Source of the DNA: Artocarpus heterophyllus
Taxonomy: Eukaryota > Streptophyta > Magnoliopsida > Rosales > Moraceae
Assembly (NCBI GenBank): GCA_025403435.1
Contig: CM046327.1
Location: 14,686,218-14,750,217, forward strand
DNA length: 64,000 nt
Reading direction: 5' to 3'
Both the position numbers and the translations under genes were made by a program. Of the stretch, positions 44,106 to 56,200 are shown piece by piece. Position 1 is the first letter of the stretch; every line of letters starts with the position of its first letter. The notes under the pieces are model-generated. The model saw only the letters and a program-made list of their open reading frames with translations. It had not been told where the DNA came from and did not search any database.

Positions 44106-44265
44106 AAGCGTGTTTGGTTAGTGATGAGAACTATTAGTGGAAATCTTTTTTACTGTAGCATGTGAGAGCTTTATATTATAGCAACTTTTTTTTAAAACTG
44201 TAATATATAAAAATTTTATATTATTTATAATTGAATTTTTGGTGAAAATCACCTTCCACCAAACC
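44106..44265. repeat. MITE-like repeat, family B, copy
   Basis: Starts GTGTTTGGTTAGTGATGAGA and ends TCACCTTCCACCAAACC, with interior ACTGTAGCATGTGAGAGCTT and a second, inverted-like AACTGTAATATATAAAAATT. Confidence 0.6.
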
Positions 44266-44269
44266 GGAG

Positions 44270-47200
44270 GTAAATATGGAAGCTTGCATACCAATCTGTT
44301 GAAAGTTAATCTCAGGATTAAATAACAATACCTATTATAGGACAAAAATGTCTAATAACTCGACATAAGTTTTGCGGAAAAAGAATCAACAGTTGACACA
44401 TCAAATTCACCAATCTTAGCAGAGACAGGTACTTTTTGCTCTGATTTTCACAACTGAAATAATTATAGGCACGTCCTGCTTATAGTGATCATGATAATGA
44501 AATAGATTTGAAGTGTTATGCGGCCAGTGATTTATTACACATGGATTTTATTGAATTCAACTTAAATAGCCAATGAAATTTCTCCTCATGAATTTAATAG
44601 AGATTTATTGACACTAAGGCGAATGGGAGCACATTTAAACCGTTTACCTTACTCAACGAGAGAGGAATCATTTGCAAGATTGAAATTTCAAGTAGGGAAA
44701 GCATATATTTACATATAAATTATTTATGTTATAGATTTGACATTTACTACAAATATTTTTAAAACATAATATATACTATGATTAATTTTAAAGAATGACT
44801 TTTTTTACAATTTTTTATAAAATATTAGTTGAAAGTAGAGACCGTTATACAATATACCTTTGAATTTAAGTAAAAATATTAAGTATATTCTAGTTAAAAG
44901 ACAAAAAAAAAAAAAGGGGAGTTAGTTAACTACTTAAATTATTGTTATGTGTCAGAAAAACCTTCTCAAATCAGTAAATTTTGCACTTCCCCATTAAAAA
45001 AAGTTTCATATCTCTTGAAAGACAACAGTACTCACACGTGGATTTTTTTAGAACAAAAATATTATATTTATTGATTGTAATTTTAGACCAAATTACTTGG
45101 AAGATACCATGTTTTTGAATGATCATGTAACGTCAATTAAATAATTGTATCTACTATCTAATCATTTACCCTCTTTATTCAACTTCCGCTCAAGAATCAA
45201 AGGAAGGGATTCTTATATCATGAATAAGATTATAAGATTATACAAAAAGAGTTTAAGGCCAAGATATATATGTGCAATCCTTGATTTAGGACATTCTTCA
45301 TTACAAATAATAGTGATAATAAATAAAAATTGCAGTATCCGGCATAGCTTTTACAGACATCCTTGGCTCTCCATCTTCCACCCACGTAACGTTATTATTA
45401 ACAGAATATCTCGTCAATATTATTATTATAATCAATGGTCACTTTATTACCCAAAACAAGAAAGGATAATTAATTTTTTGTCTGAGGTAATGAATTTTTT
45501 GTCTATAAGCTCCTTTTGGCAATTTTGTTTGGTCAAAAACAAAGTGGGTTTTTGGGGGAAAAAAAATTCTGGGTGTCGACTTTTCTGTCATATAAATTAG
45601 GAAGAGTTTTTAAGGTCTTCTACAAATTACACCAAGGAATCTTCCCAGCTTGATTATTCGTTTTCTTGCTGCTTCAAGGAAAATTTCTAGTTTTCATCAT
45701 CTACTTCACCTCCATTTTTGAAGCTTTGTTCATTCTTCATTCTTCATTCGATTTTTTTTAACCTTAGAGCAGATTTTAAACTCTACACCACAAGGTAGAG
45801 TAAGAGGGTTCATAGTCAGTTTGGTAGGTTTGAGAGGAGAACCCACAAATCAAACCAAAAAAATGTTAACCTATTTATGTTTTTTGTTTGAGCAATTTAA
45901 TATTTTTAAGAGAGAATCAAACCAAATCATATATAATAGATTTGGTCAGTTTAGACTTATAATTGAGATAAAACTTGCTATGTACAAAGTTAATCCATCT
46001 TATAAAATTAACTACTAAATTATTTTAAAAATTTTAGCTTTTGAAATTTTACTTAAACTATAAAAAACATAAAATAACATATTAAGGTAAAAGAAAGACA
46101 ACGTGCATCTATGAAAATGGAGAGACATGGCAAGCATAAGAAACATTATCTTAAAAAGATTTGTCAGTTTGTTAGTTTCTATGTTTTGAAATGTTTAAAA
46201 TGTTAACTAGAACAATAAAACATGAAATTACAAAATCGATCAAATTCAACTAATTAAAAAATAAAAATTCATTGGTTTGAGTCGATTTGGTTTGATCGGT
46301 TTAATGATTATCGACTTTTGTGAACATTCTTAGAGTAGAACTGGTTGGGATTTAATGTAAAGTTATGGGCACAACCACTATTTTTCATTTGACTTCAAAT
46401 GATGAAAAGAAAAAACTAAGGATGAATATTTGCATGAAACATTTTAAATTCCAGAGGAAATTTTCCATTCCTCATTATCGCCAAATTTCCTACCGAGCAT
46501 TCAAGATGACTTATGCAAATTATTCGCCCATTATTCTTTTTTTTTTTTCCTTTCTTCATATGCATGAGTTTAGTACCGGTTGAGAAACCCTATGGTTATA
46601 GTTTTGATTTTTTGTTCTTCTTTGACAGTACTACAATTTGTTGGTTAGACAAAGGCCGAATAAATGGTTTTTAGGAAATTGTCGTCCAATTCTCAAAAAA
46701 AAAAAAAAAAGAAGCATATAGCATGAAGATTTTTGTGATTTGAAAATTCATACCGTGGATTAGGGTAGACGATAGTTTGCTAGAAATTGTCATCTAATGT
46801 GTTTAAAACAAATTGAGCGAAGGTTAAAATTTTTACAAAGCCCATACGAAAAGCAAAAAATTCATATCCTTAGAAGAACCTCACCCAAAAATCATTTATA
46901 CCCCTTTTGAAGCCGCTGCTGTCGCCCACCCCTGCCTAGCGTCGTCACCTGCATCTTTTTACGCCTTTCTTCCTCTATTGCTTTTCATCCTCTGTTTTCT
47001 TCTATCCCCTCCCAATATAAGATTTTTGTAATCTTTTGTTAGTTTATTTAGGGTTATTAATATTGTTAGTCCGTGAATTATGAGTATTGTGTCACTCTAC
47101 TCCCTGAATGTTTAATTGTGGCAGTTTACAGTTATGTTAGTCCCTGAGCTTTTATTTCTTTTTGGTCTCGAATGGTAAAATTGATAAAAAGATTTTTAAA

Positions 47201-47444
47201 ATTTTATAGAAAGAATTACATCTCAATCGCATAATAATTGAAATTTTTCCAAAAATAATAACATTAAATATGTAAATATTTTCTTTATATTATTGTTAAA
47301 AACATTTTAAAACCTAAAACATTTTGCATTTAAGGTAACTCTCTTCATAAAAAATTTGATGACTATATGAATAGAATGTGATTATCTCTTAGAAATTTAA
47401 TTTTAATACAAGAGACTAAAAAAAAAAAAAAAACCAAGTTCAAA
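44270..47444. other. Gene-free stretch
   Basis: A 151-codon plus-strand frame at 45145-45600 has no recognisable motif and an amino-acid make-up expected of AT-rich noncoding DNA. Its reverse strand looks somewhat like a copia LTR (CATGATATAAGAATCCCTT) without termini. At 47040-47200 a TTAGTCC(G/C)TGA-type sequence occurs, as at transposon ends, without a partner. Confidence 0.35.
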
Positions 47445-47610
47445 GTGTGTTTTAAGAAGTATAGTTTGAACCAAAACTTTTAGTTTAAATACTATAATAT
47501 ATAAGAACTTTATATTATAACTTATTTTTTCTTGACATTATAGCATACGAGAGCTTTACACTAGCAAATAAAAGTTTAGGTTTGAACTAAAGTTGCCAAA
47601 CACACCATCA
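47445..47610. repeat. MITE-like repeat, family B, copy
   Basis: The left end GTGTGTTTTAAGAAGTATAG and complement of the right end GTGTGTTTGGCAACTTTAGT are inverted repeats continuing into TTCAAACC / TTTGAACC. The interior has ATAGCATACGAGAGCTTTAC. Confidence 0.6.
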
Positions 47611-49045
47611 GTGACTAATTTATCAAAATTAAAACTGACACAATGCTTATAATTCATATAATTTGAGAGATTGATAGCGTTAATATCTTTTTCACTTATT
47701 TTATCGCTACTGTGTTTGGATACATATTCTACTGAGTTTCTTGATGGCGACATGCGAAAGGGGCAAATGATTCTCAAGTTAGGCCCCATCAGCCATCCCA
47801 AGTGAAACCTATGAAGTTGGGGAGCTACATAGATATGTCTATCTTTATTATTATTATTATTATTATGGATTGAAATATGCCACATAAAAAAAACTTTATA
47901 AAAAATTACCATATGCTACTTTTTTTTTGATAATTTTACTTTTATATTGATTTTTGTAAGTAACGTATAGTGTAAAAGTTTTTTTACAAATAGTAAAAGT
48001 TAATCTACTATTCAATAACATGGCCGTGGACATAAATATCTCCTTAAGTTTGAATATATCACGTGAGTTGACACTATTAATGCACTATAATAAATAAATC
48101 ATTTCCAAGAACCTCTATTCTGGTTATCTATTTAGCTTTGAATAACAGTTTTGAAGGAGGCACAATTTTGGTTGGGATAATTAGATGTCGTGTTCGTTTT
48201 AAATATCTATAAAGATTGATGCCTATTATTTATGTTTATTAAATCTCGATCATTATCTTTTCATTTCATTTTTTTTTTTACATTTGTTAATGCTAATGAA
48301 TTTTTTTATTAAGTTCTCTTATTTAGTAGCCACTAGCGATTGGAGGCTATTGTCATGTGGTGGCTAGAATCACTTCATCTGCCTTGTCCATCATTGGAGT
48401 GAGTGGGAGACCATTGGTCAACCGCCGGTGTCCATCTCTAGGGAAAGTGGGAGACCATTTTCTTGGACTAATTGAAACACACGCTCTGCTCGTGCACGCA
48501 TTCAGTTTGTTGCATTCTTTTTCTCAGGGAAAAAACAAAGAGGGTATGTTGAGTGCGTAGGATTAGAGAGAATTGGATTGGATTAAATCTTATACTTTGT
48601 CTAGTGAAAAACTTTAAAGGATTGAATTGGATTGGATAAACTCTTATCCGATTCATGCTTAAATCTCCTTAGAAGGAGATTAAGCAATCCCTTACTAAAA
48701 TATAAGATTAAATATAAGATTTGTACATTATGAAAATCTTCACGGACCTATTGGCAAAATTTATAAATTTGAAGTCAAACTATAATTTTTGAAAAAATAA
48801 GGGGTCAAATGTAATTTTTATGTGACGGAAAATACTATTAATAATTATATTTTTTCCTTTTAATTTAAAAAATTACAATTTGACTCAAAATTTTGAAAAT
48901 TTTTTAAAAGCTCTCATCGTAATAATACAACGCCAAATATGGGATTCAATGAGCTCAATTTTTATCCTATCATTTTCAATACAATCCAATCCAATTCTCT
49001 AAGACTATCATATCTAATGCTATCTTATTCAATGTACTAAATTGG
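47611..49045. other. Spacer with a (TTA)n run
   Basis: A (TTA)n run lies at 47844-47866. The patch 48355-48560 is less AT-rich and open for 67 codons, but no family is recognised. Confidence 0.35.
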
Positions 49046-49800
49046 CCTATAATGTGTTGGAGAAAGAGCAAGGAAAAAAATGGAGAAAGGCCACAAAAAG
49101 AGGGAAAAAAAAAGAAAACAATAAGTTAAAAAAAGAAGACCAAGATAAGGACAATATAAAGACAAATCAAAAAATACATATTATTTATTTCGTATACATG
49201 AAAAATTGTAGTTGAGAGGATTTCAAAAAATTTTAGATGGGGATATTTACAAAAAAGAGTTATTTCAGCAGTGTATTTGGCAAAAAATTTATTTAGGTTC
49301 AACTTTTTAAAGAGGAGGAAAAAGAAACAATGAAAAAAATTGGCGAAGGATTAAAAAAAAAAAGAAACAAACGTAAAAAAAAGCAAAAAAGAAAAGAAAA
49401 TGTTTCGGCATTTCAACACACAGGAGAAGCCTAGGAATTGAGACTCATTCTCTTTTGTAATATATAGTTGAAACGTACGCCGCGCGTGTTCGTATTAAGT
49501 ATGCTAACAAACAAGTAAGCAAAAAAGCAAGGAGAAAAAAGAAAGAAGGACCAAAAGATGAAGAAAAAAAGAAGGGGATAGAAGAACTAACGAAAAAGAC
49601 ATAGACACAAAAAAAAAAAAAAAAAAACCGAATCTATTACAAAACCGATAGTATTTATATGTATGTTAAAGATTATTTATTGGGTGCATATAAAAAGTGC
49701 ATTTGAGAGGGTATTAAAACAAATTTTAGATAAAGACATTTATGAAAATATATATATATTTCAATAGAACAATCAAGGAAATAAATTTATTTATGAGGCT
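49046..49800 (+). repeat. Diverged tandem repeat with purine-rich arms
   Basis: Strongly purine-rich plus-strand stretches (GAGAAAGAGCAAGG, AAAAAAGCAAGGAGAAAAAA) alternate with a conserved block. The block ATTATTTATT...TTGAGAGG...ATTTTAGAT..G..ATTTA...TTATTTA occurs at about 49177-49305 and again at about 49672-49795, a period of roughly 495 bp. It looks like an old two-copy tandem duplication. Confidence 0.5.
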
Positions 49801-52450
49801 CACATATAGAAGCAGTGGAACATAAAATGTATGAGAAAAAGGACAAGAACAGGAAATAATGGGGAAAAGAGAGAGAAGAAAAACTAAAAATACACTTTAT
49901 TTCTCATAATGTCTTCAAAGAATTTACACGACATGCCTTAAAAGCATCCATCCCAACATATTAATATAAATTTGTATTTAACTTTTGATAATATTTTGAG
50001 CTTTGCAGAAAGCTATGGAGAAGGAAACCATGAAAGGGATCCCAAATGATCAAAGTACTACGTTACAACACGTTTGATCTTATTGTTTCTAGCATTTCAA
50101 GCCCCATATTATCATTTGATCTTCACCATCAAATTAGCAATTTAATATCTTGAATTGCTTTTCCAGTATCATAAATATTGTTCTTATATTTATGCATTTT
50201 CTTTGTAGTGAATAAGGTGGAATATTCGTCTTTAACCGTAAGCAATTGTTGTATGCATAAAAAATGAAGGCACAAGTGATCATGTTCCGTTAAACGAATT
50301 TTTAACGTTCGTTGCAAGGTTTCGTCTTTCTAAACTCTTGAACATTACAATTTTTGGTAGGCCAAATTGTTTAGTTAATTTTGTATCAATATGAAATGCT
50401 AAGATTTTTATAGACAATAACTAAGTACTATTGTTTGGCCTATTTGATCATCATAAGCTTCACATGGTCACCTGTCCCTTAGAATTAATGTCATCCTTGG
50501 TAAAACAAGAAAGGGCATAAAGAAGGTTGTCATCACTCTTAGGTCATGTGAATCTGGTAGATGACTGGAGGTAATCTTGAAGATTACCTTCTTAATTGGC
50601 AGGGCAATTTTGGTAAAATATATATTGTTGACCTTTGATCAATCAACTTGAGGTTATATATCTCATGCTTGAATCTAATAGTATAAATTTACATGTCTTT
50701 GGATGCATTCATCTAAATTAATTATGTTTGCAGTTTATTCTTTTCTAAGTTGCGTGTAGTTACCGTCTACTTTAAGTACTCTCGAACTAATTTTGATGTG
50801 TTTTCTTTCTGCAGATGAATTTTTATGTTGTTGTTCTGTAAGAAAGAAAGAAACAGAATTTTTTGCATCCTTGTCGAGAGGAAAATGTAATAAGAATAGT
50901 CTCTTATCCAACAATTAAGAAAATTCCTAATTGGTCAGAACAACAGTTGCAGTCGTTGGATTATAAACGTAAAGATTTTCTACGGGTACCTAATTTATTG
51001 GTCATCAGGTCTACTAAATTAAATGAAATCAAAAGGGCCATTGAAAATATTATTATTTTGACAAATAAAAGTAGTTTAATTAGTTGTAAGTTCCTCCACT
51101 TCAATCATAGGTCGAGGGCTTGAGTACTTTATACATTTAAGTAAAACGAGGGTTGGTTTTTTTCATAACAGCTCTGAATCTGGGGGCGATTTTGGTTATC
51201 AATCCGTACAATTTGAGAATCTCACAAGGTTGAGTCTTGTATTGCTACAAAGCATGGTAACCGTGCGGTCGTGAACTGCAAGCCATTGTTGTCCGGCACC
51301 CACTTAAAGTCCATCATGAATTTAGTTATGGGGTTCATGACATGGTATATAGAAAAGGTTATTACAAAAAATTCATGGCTGCATATATACATGCTACAGA
51401 AAAAAGTCGTAGTTACTTTCCATAATATATGATAATTTGTAAGCAAGTTAAAACAAATTACCAAGCTCATCTGGTGAAGAAATTGGTAATTTATTTCTCA
51501 CTTAAAGGCCATACATCAAGATCAATTTAATATTTTAAAAGAATGCATCAAAAAAATCTTTTAAGATTAAATTGTTTGAAAACCATTTCTTATCTATATT
51601 GTTTTTGTGTTACAAGATATCTTTTGACTACCGTAAACTTTTCAAGATATACTTTTAGAATAACCATTTTTAATGGTACTATCATAATGTTGTCACATTT
51701 CATACTATAAAATTGCATTAGTAAATACTTTTATGAAATCTTATGTCGTGTATAGAATATTTATAAATTTGATTCATTCTATATCTATAATAACTATCTT
51801 TGTTGGGCAACAAAACCGCAGGTGTACGGTGTCAAATTTTAATTATAAAAGCAGCAAAAAATATTGTCGCCCTTAGAAATTATAATCTAATTTTTACTAA
51901 GTACCATAATTAAAAAATAGTCCAACTTTATTTAGAAATTCAAAGAAGAAAATAAATGCAAAAATTCAAAATGAACAACTATACTAATAATTAAAAGCAA
52001 AACGATTTACTTTAAAAAAAAATCAATGAACGTAAACTCTCGATGTTTCGATTTCACCTAACCTTCAACAACGCCTTTTCTTGTCTATTTATTACAAATT
52101 AATTCTCCCAGTTTATTAGCCAAATAAACAATTTATTCAACTTCGTCTCTCGAGCGCCACATCAAAATATTCCTTATAACTGATTTCAATATCTGTATGA
52201 AAATCAAATAATTAAAAATTCAATAAGATCTATAGTTCTTTAAAATAGCTACAAAGGAACTATAGGCCTTTCGAACTCTATAAAATCTTACATTACATTA
52301 CCCTATGATCGTATCTAAAATTCCCTCTCTTGAGCCTCAAATTCTAAATGTTTAATCATCCATTTAATGGTCAGTAAATTAGAATCATGAAAAACAAAAT
52401 AATAAAAATAAATTGAAGGAAAAAAATGCTATAAATAGCTAAATAATAAA
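49801..52450. other. Gene-free stretch
   Basis: No gene supported. A perfect 21-nt palindrome with 10-bp arms (AGGTAATCTT, one base, complement) is at 50569-50589. The open frames at 50863-51123 (plus) and 51222-51470 (minus) lack recognisable motifs; the latter may be a coding relic. Confidence 0.35.
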
Positions 52451-52860
52451 AGACTTAGTATCAGGCATAGGTTACATCTTGCTTCTAGAAAAATTAAATT
52501 AGTTCATGATGAAAGTTAAAGAAACATAAAACATGTTCTTAAACAGAATGAGAAAAGAAGAAGAAACTAGTTTAGAGGTAGAATTGATCTTCTCTGTCTT
52601 CAAAATCTACCGTCTTTGTCTTTGTACCAATATTTCTCTTGGCTGCTCTTTTGAAAGACATAGTATCAGGCATAGACTACATCTTGCCTCTAGAAAAATT
52701 AAATTAGTTCATGATAAAAGTTAAAGAAAAATAAAACATATTCTTAAATAGAATGAGAAAAGAAGAAGAAACTAGTTTAAAGGTAAAATTGTGCTTCTCT
52801 GTCTGTGGAATCTACCGTCTTTTTCTTTGTACCAATATCTCTCTTTTAGCTGCTCTTTTG
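52451..52860 (+). repeat. Tandem duplication, period about 205 bp
   Basis: Copy 1 (52451-52655) and copy 2 (52656 to about 52860) both contain TAGTATCAGGCATAG, CTCTAGAAAAATTAAATTAG, GAATGAGAAAAGAAGAAGAA and TCTACCGTCTTT. By eye they are around 90 % identical, so the duplication is fairly recent. The 63-codon plus-strand frame crossing the junction is incidental. Confidence 0.85.
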
Positions 52861-52956
52861 ATCTACCAAAAGACCCCTAAAAATGTCATTAAGAGTCCTA
52901 TTTGTAAGCCTTAGGTCAAATTAGGTAACTTAGGGCTGAATCCACCATTAAGGGGG

Positions 52957-53131
52957 TGGTTGGCAGTGGTGGGAACCACTCAGTTCCCACCACAATCTCA
53001 GTTATGAACAGTGTAAAGCTCTCACATGCTACAGTAACAATAAAAAAAAATATGCTACAGTGTAAAACTCTCACATGCTACAGTAAAAGTGGTTCCCACC
53101 ACTGATTCCCACCACCTTTCCAAACACCCTA
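52957..53131. repeat. MITE-like repeat, family B, best-preserved copy
   Basis: The left end GGGTGGTTGGCAGTGGTGGG and complement of the right end AGGGTGTTTGGAAAGGTGGT start long, GC-rich inverted repeats (GGTGGGAACCAC on both sides). The interior has GTGTAAAGCTCTCACATGCT and GTGTAAAACTCTCACATGCT as a direct pair. This copy is much less decayed than the others. Confidence 0.7.
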
Positions 53132-53565
53132 TAAATTTTAGGAAACCTCGACGAGTGCCACAACTTCAAGCTTCCAGTGCTGCAACGCTAGGCAATGATA
53201 AGAAAATGTCTTCATGAACACATGTTGCAGTGCCCACTGCCGGTGCTGCGACACCAAGGCGTCGGGTTTGAGTGTTGGTTGGCGCAGAGTCCATCGCCGC
53301 TGTGCCCAATATTCATGGCCATGGCGCTGCTCGAGAATTTTTTTTTCCCTAATTTATGTTTTTGCTCCATTTTTTCCTTTAGCATAAAAAATAAAAATAA
53401 ACACAAAAAATAAAATAGAACACTAAAATCCAGCTCATAATCTAAGTAAAAAGGCACTCAAATCATAAGTATTAAGTATAGAACTACTTTATTAATCTCA
53501 TATATCTCATTAACCCTTACTATATCTACGCGGATCAAAATAGGCAAAGTTTATTATATGTTTTT
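53132..53565. other. GC-richer patch, unassigned
   Basis: At 53150-53340 the sequence is GC-rich with repeated GTGCTGC(A/G)AC(G/A)C-like words, open in one frame for 72 codons, and then returns to AT-rich DNA. No domain is recognised. Confidence 0.35.
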
Positions 53566-54075
53566 AACCAATTCCTGTGTGACCGTACCTAAGTAATACT
53601 TGTATAAACACTATTGGCATCTCTTATGGTATAATACTAGTGCTAATAATGTTATCAAACAAAATTTCGTGTATAATTTCTGACTATATATTTTGAACGA
53701 ATTCTTATATACCGAATATCACTTATATAAACACAATTCAGATATCTTATGACCATATTAATGTCATCAAACAAATCTCTTCTATTATTTCTGACATCTA
53801 CCTCTTGAACCAATTCCCGTGAGGCCAAATCAAAGTATCATTATAGACGCCATATAGATCCCTTACGGGATAGTACTAGTGGTAGTGCTGCATCAAATAA
53901 ATTTCGTGTATTATTTATGACTATATGCTTTAAACAGATTCCCATGAGACGGATATAAAGTATCATTTGTATAAACACAGTTCAAATATCCTATGGCGAC
54001 AATAATGTCATCAAACAGGTCTGGTCTATTATTTTCGACATATGCTTTTTGAATCAATTTCTCTAAGACCAAAGT
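53566..54075. repeat. Tandem array of alternating ~127/~116-bp units
   Basis: Units start near 53566, 53694, 53807, 53932 and 54051, each with (G)AACCAATTCC(C)GTGAGACC-like sequence. They continue with TATCA(T)TTGTATAAACAC, TCTTATGG, TCATCAAACA, TTTCGTGTATTATTTCTGAC and ATATGCTTT. Units 1 and 3 resemble each other in length and detail (ATACTAGTGCTA / GTACTAGTGGTA; TTTCGTGTATAATT), and so do 2 and 4 (CACAATTCAGATATC / CACAGTTCAAATATC; TCTTCTATTATTT / TGGTCTATTATTT). The true period is therefore a dimer of about 240 bp. It ends about 100 bp before the intact copia insertion. Confidence 0.75.
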
Positions 54076-54177
54076 ACGCCACCTTCGCAACACAAAAATA
54101 TAATTCCGTGTAAGACTTTGGGGCCAGCGTGCAGAGTGATACGTAGACATTGTTATAATTAGGACCCTTGTCTTAGG

Positions 54178-54182
54178 CAAAC
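54178..54182. repeat. Target site duplication, left copy
   Basis: CAAAC directly before the left LTR; the same five bases follow the right LTR at 63756-63760. This proves that both LTRs belong to one insertion. Confidence 0.95.
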
Positions 54183-56186
54183 TGTTGGGTTTGGTGCCCT
54201 AAAAGCTGTGACATTGTACATATTGTTAATAAATAAATAAAATGACATTTATTATTATTTTGGTTGATTATATGCATTATGAATACATTTATAAACATCA
54301 AGAAAATTCCATGATTATTTATGTGACTATAAATTTAGCATATAAGTATTATTTGCTTGGGGATAAAATTTATAGATAATAATCTAAATAGTCCGTAATA
54401 ATTAATTAAAGTTTGGGATCTTTAATTAAAAATTACAAGTACGGTCCAATCTCATCTAAAATGAAATAGTCATTATCCGGACTATTAATGTAGAGACATT
54501 AGGTTGGAGGTACTTTATATAATGAGATTATATAGGACTGGACCAGATAAATTATGAATCTCTAATAATCATCCGTTACAAATAGAGTATTCAAATTTAT
54601 CACTATGATGATCATATATTTGACAGTCTTAATCCTGAGTATTTATTAGACTCCTATTTATTACATTATGTTTTTTGACTTGCATGGTAAGATTTGTCTA
54701 AGCACAGATTGTAACTTAGCATCTTGGAAACATAAAGTAATAAATGGCTGGGAATAATATTATACAGATATGGAATCCATTCCTTCCCTATGGAAGTTAG
54801 AAAAATAGTTCTCTTGAGTGATAATTCAAGGTTTGAACAGTAGAGCGCTCGTTCATAATAAGATTATGAATTAATTGTTCATTAGGGAATTATTGGAACT
54901 CAAGGATAAAGAGGTAATAAGAGAGGTGAACGGAAATTGAACCTAGCTCTTATTATGAACTATTTATGGAGGACTGACTTATATGTAATGATTATATCAA
55001 TGGACTACTCGTTAATTTTCTTTGAGTAATTTCACTATAATCTCAAGAGTTCAGTTTCAGGTTTTTAGTGGAGTAACACTGAAACTAATAAATTTGGCAC
55101 ATTAATTAAAGAGTTTGATTAAATGTTAAATTTATTGGAGCTTGGGTTATAGGTCCATAGGTCCCCAATACCACCTCTGTAACACTATATTGGATTTTGC
55201 ATAGAATGAATTATACATGTTTAATTTAGAATTTTTGAATTCTGAATTAATTTTTCACACTTGAATTATTAACGTGACACAGAAAAATGTTCTCTGTGAC
55301 GCATAATGTAATGTGATAAATGTTGTCACATTTAACTGAGCATTAGTTAATTAATTGATTATTGTTAAAATCTATTCTTAAATAAATGTGATTTATTTTT
55401 GAATTGAGATTTATATATATATATATATATATGGTTTTAAACCAAATCTTTTTATATATATATATATAAAGATTTTATAATCTATTAATATATATATATA
55501 TATATATATAATATTAAAAAAAAAAAAGGAAAGGGAAAGCCGTGAACCAGGTTCACGCTTTCCCCCACACACACATATATATATATATATATTGACCATT
55601 TCGGTCAAAAAGTCAAAATCAAAAAAAAAAAAAAAAGAGGAAGCCAATTGCTTTCTTTATTTCACGGAAACTAATATTCATATACATATGTATGTGTGGA
55701 ATCCGGAAAGAAGATCCGGGAGACACAAACGGGAAAAGAAAGAAAAGAAGAAAAAGGAAAGGAAAAGAAAAAGGAAAGAAAAATTACTAGTGGCTCAGTT
55801 ATAAATAGGGAGAGATAACAGTTATCTCAATTAATTTTTATTCACATAATTTTTAGAGAGAAAAACTGAGAGTTCTTCTCTAAAGAAAAAGGTCTGCTAT
55901 CTCATGTGTTGAGTACATAGCAGATCTAGAAAAGTGTGAGGAAAATTCATTCTTGCAGTTTGACGCCCACTCGTCTTTCCATTGGTGTGGAGGCCTGGTT
56001 TGGAAGATCGTGGTGTCAAAGAGGAAAGCTAGGATACCCTGATAGTCTTCAAAAAGGTTAGTAAAAATTCCTAAAGCTTTCTGTAATAAAATTATATATC
56101 TATTCCCTGATAAACAAAGTTTTCAGAAAATTTTTGTTTGTCAACGATCCGTTCCTTCCGCTGCGTTTCATGTTTTAATTCCAACA
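54183..56186 (+). repeat. Left LTR of the copia element
   Basis: 2004 bp, TGTTGGG...CCAACA. TATAAATA at 55800-55807 is the likely promoter, which makes U3 about 1.65 kb and R/U5 about 0.35 kb. Simple AT repeats at 55411-55510 and 55575-55592 differ in length from the right LTR. It contains a 32-bp imperfect palindrome (55533-55564) that the right LTR lacks. Confidence 0.95.
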
Positions 56187-56188
56187 AA

Positions 56189-56200
56189 TGGCATCAGAGC
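56189..56200 (+). promoter_or_regulatory. Primer-binding site of the copia element
   Basis: TGGCATCAGAGC, two bases after the LTR. This is the usual plant copia PBS for initiator tRNA-Met (TGGTATCAGAGC) with one difference. Confidence 0.9.

Noticed and set aside
45145..45600. 151-codon plus-strand frame
   Set aside because: Composition (Ile, Asn, Tyr, Ser-rich) suits AT-rich noncoding DNA; no motif or neighbouring exon.
50863..51123. 86-codon plus-strand frame
   Set aside because: Starts at TTG, no domain recognised, isolated in AT-rich DNA.
51222..51470. 82-codon minus-strand frame
   Set aside because: The last part (KWVPDNNGLQFTTARLPCF) looks coding-like, but I could not assign a family or find adjoining exons.
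53911..54180. 89-codon minus-strand frame beside the copia element
   Set aside because: It starts at TTG and crosses the tandem array, so it is an accidental frame through repeats.
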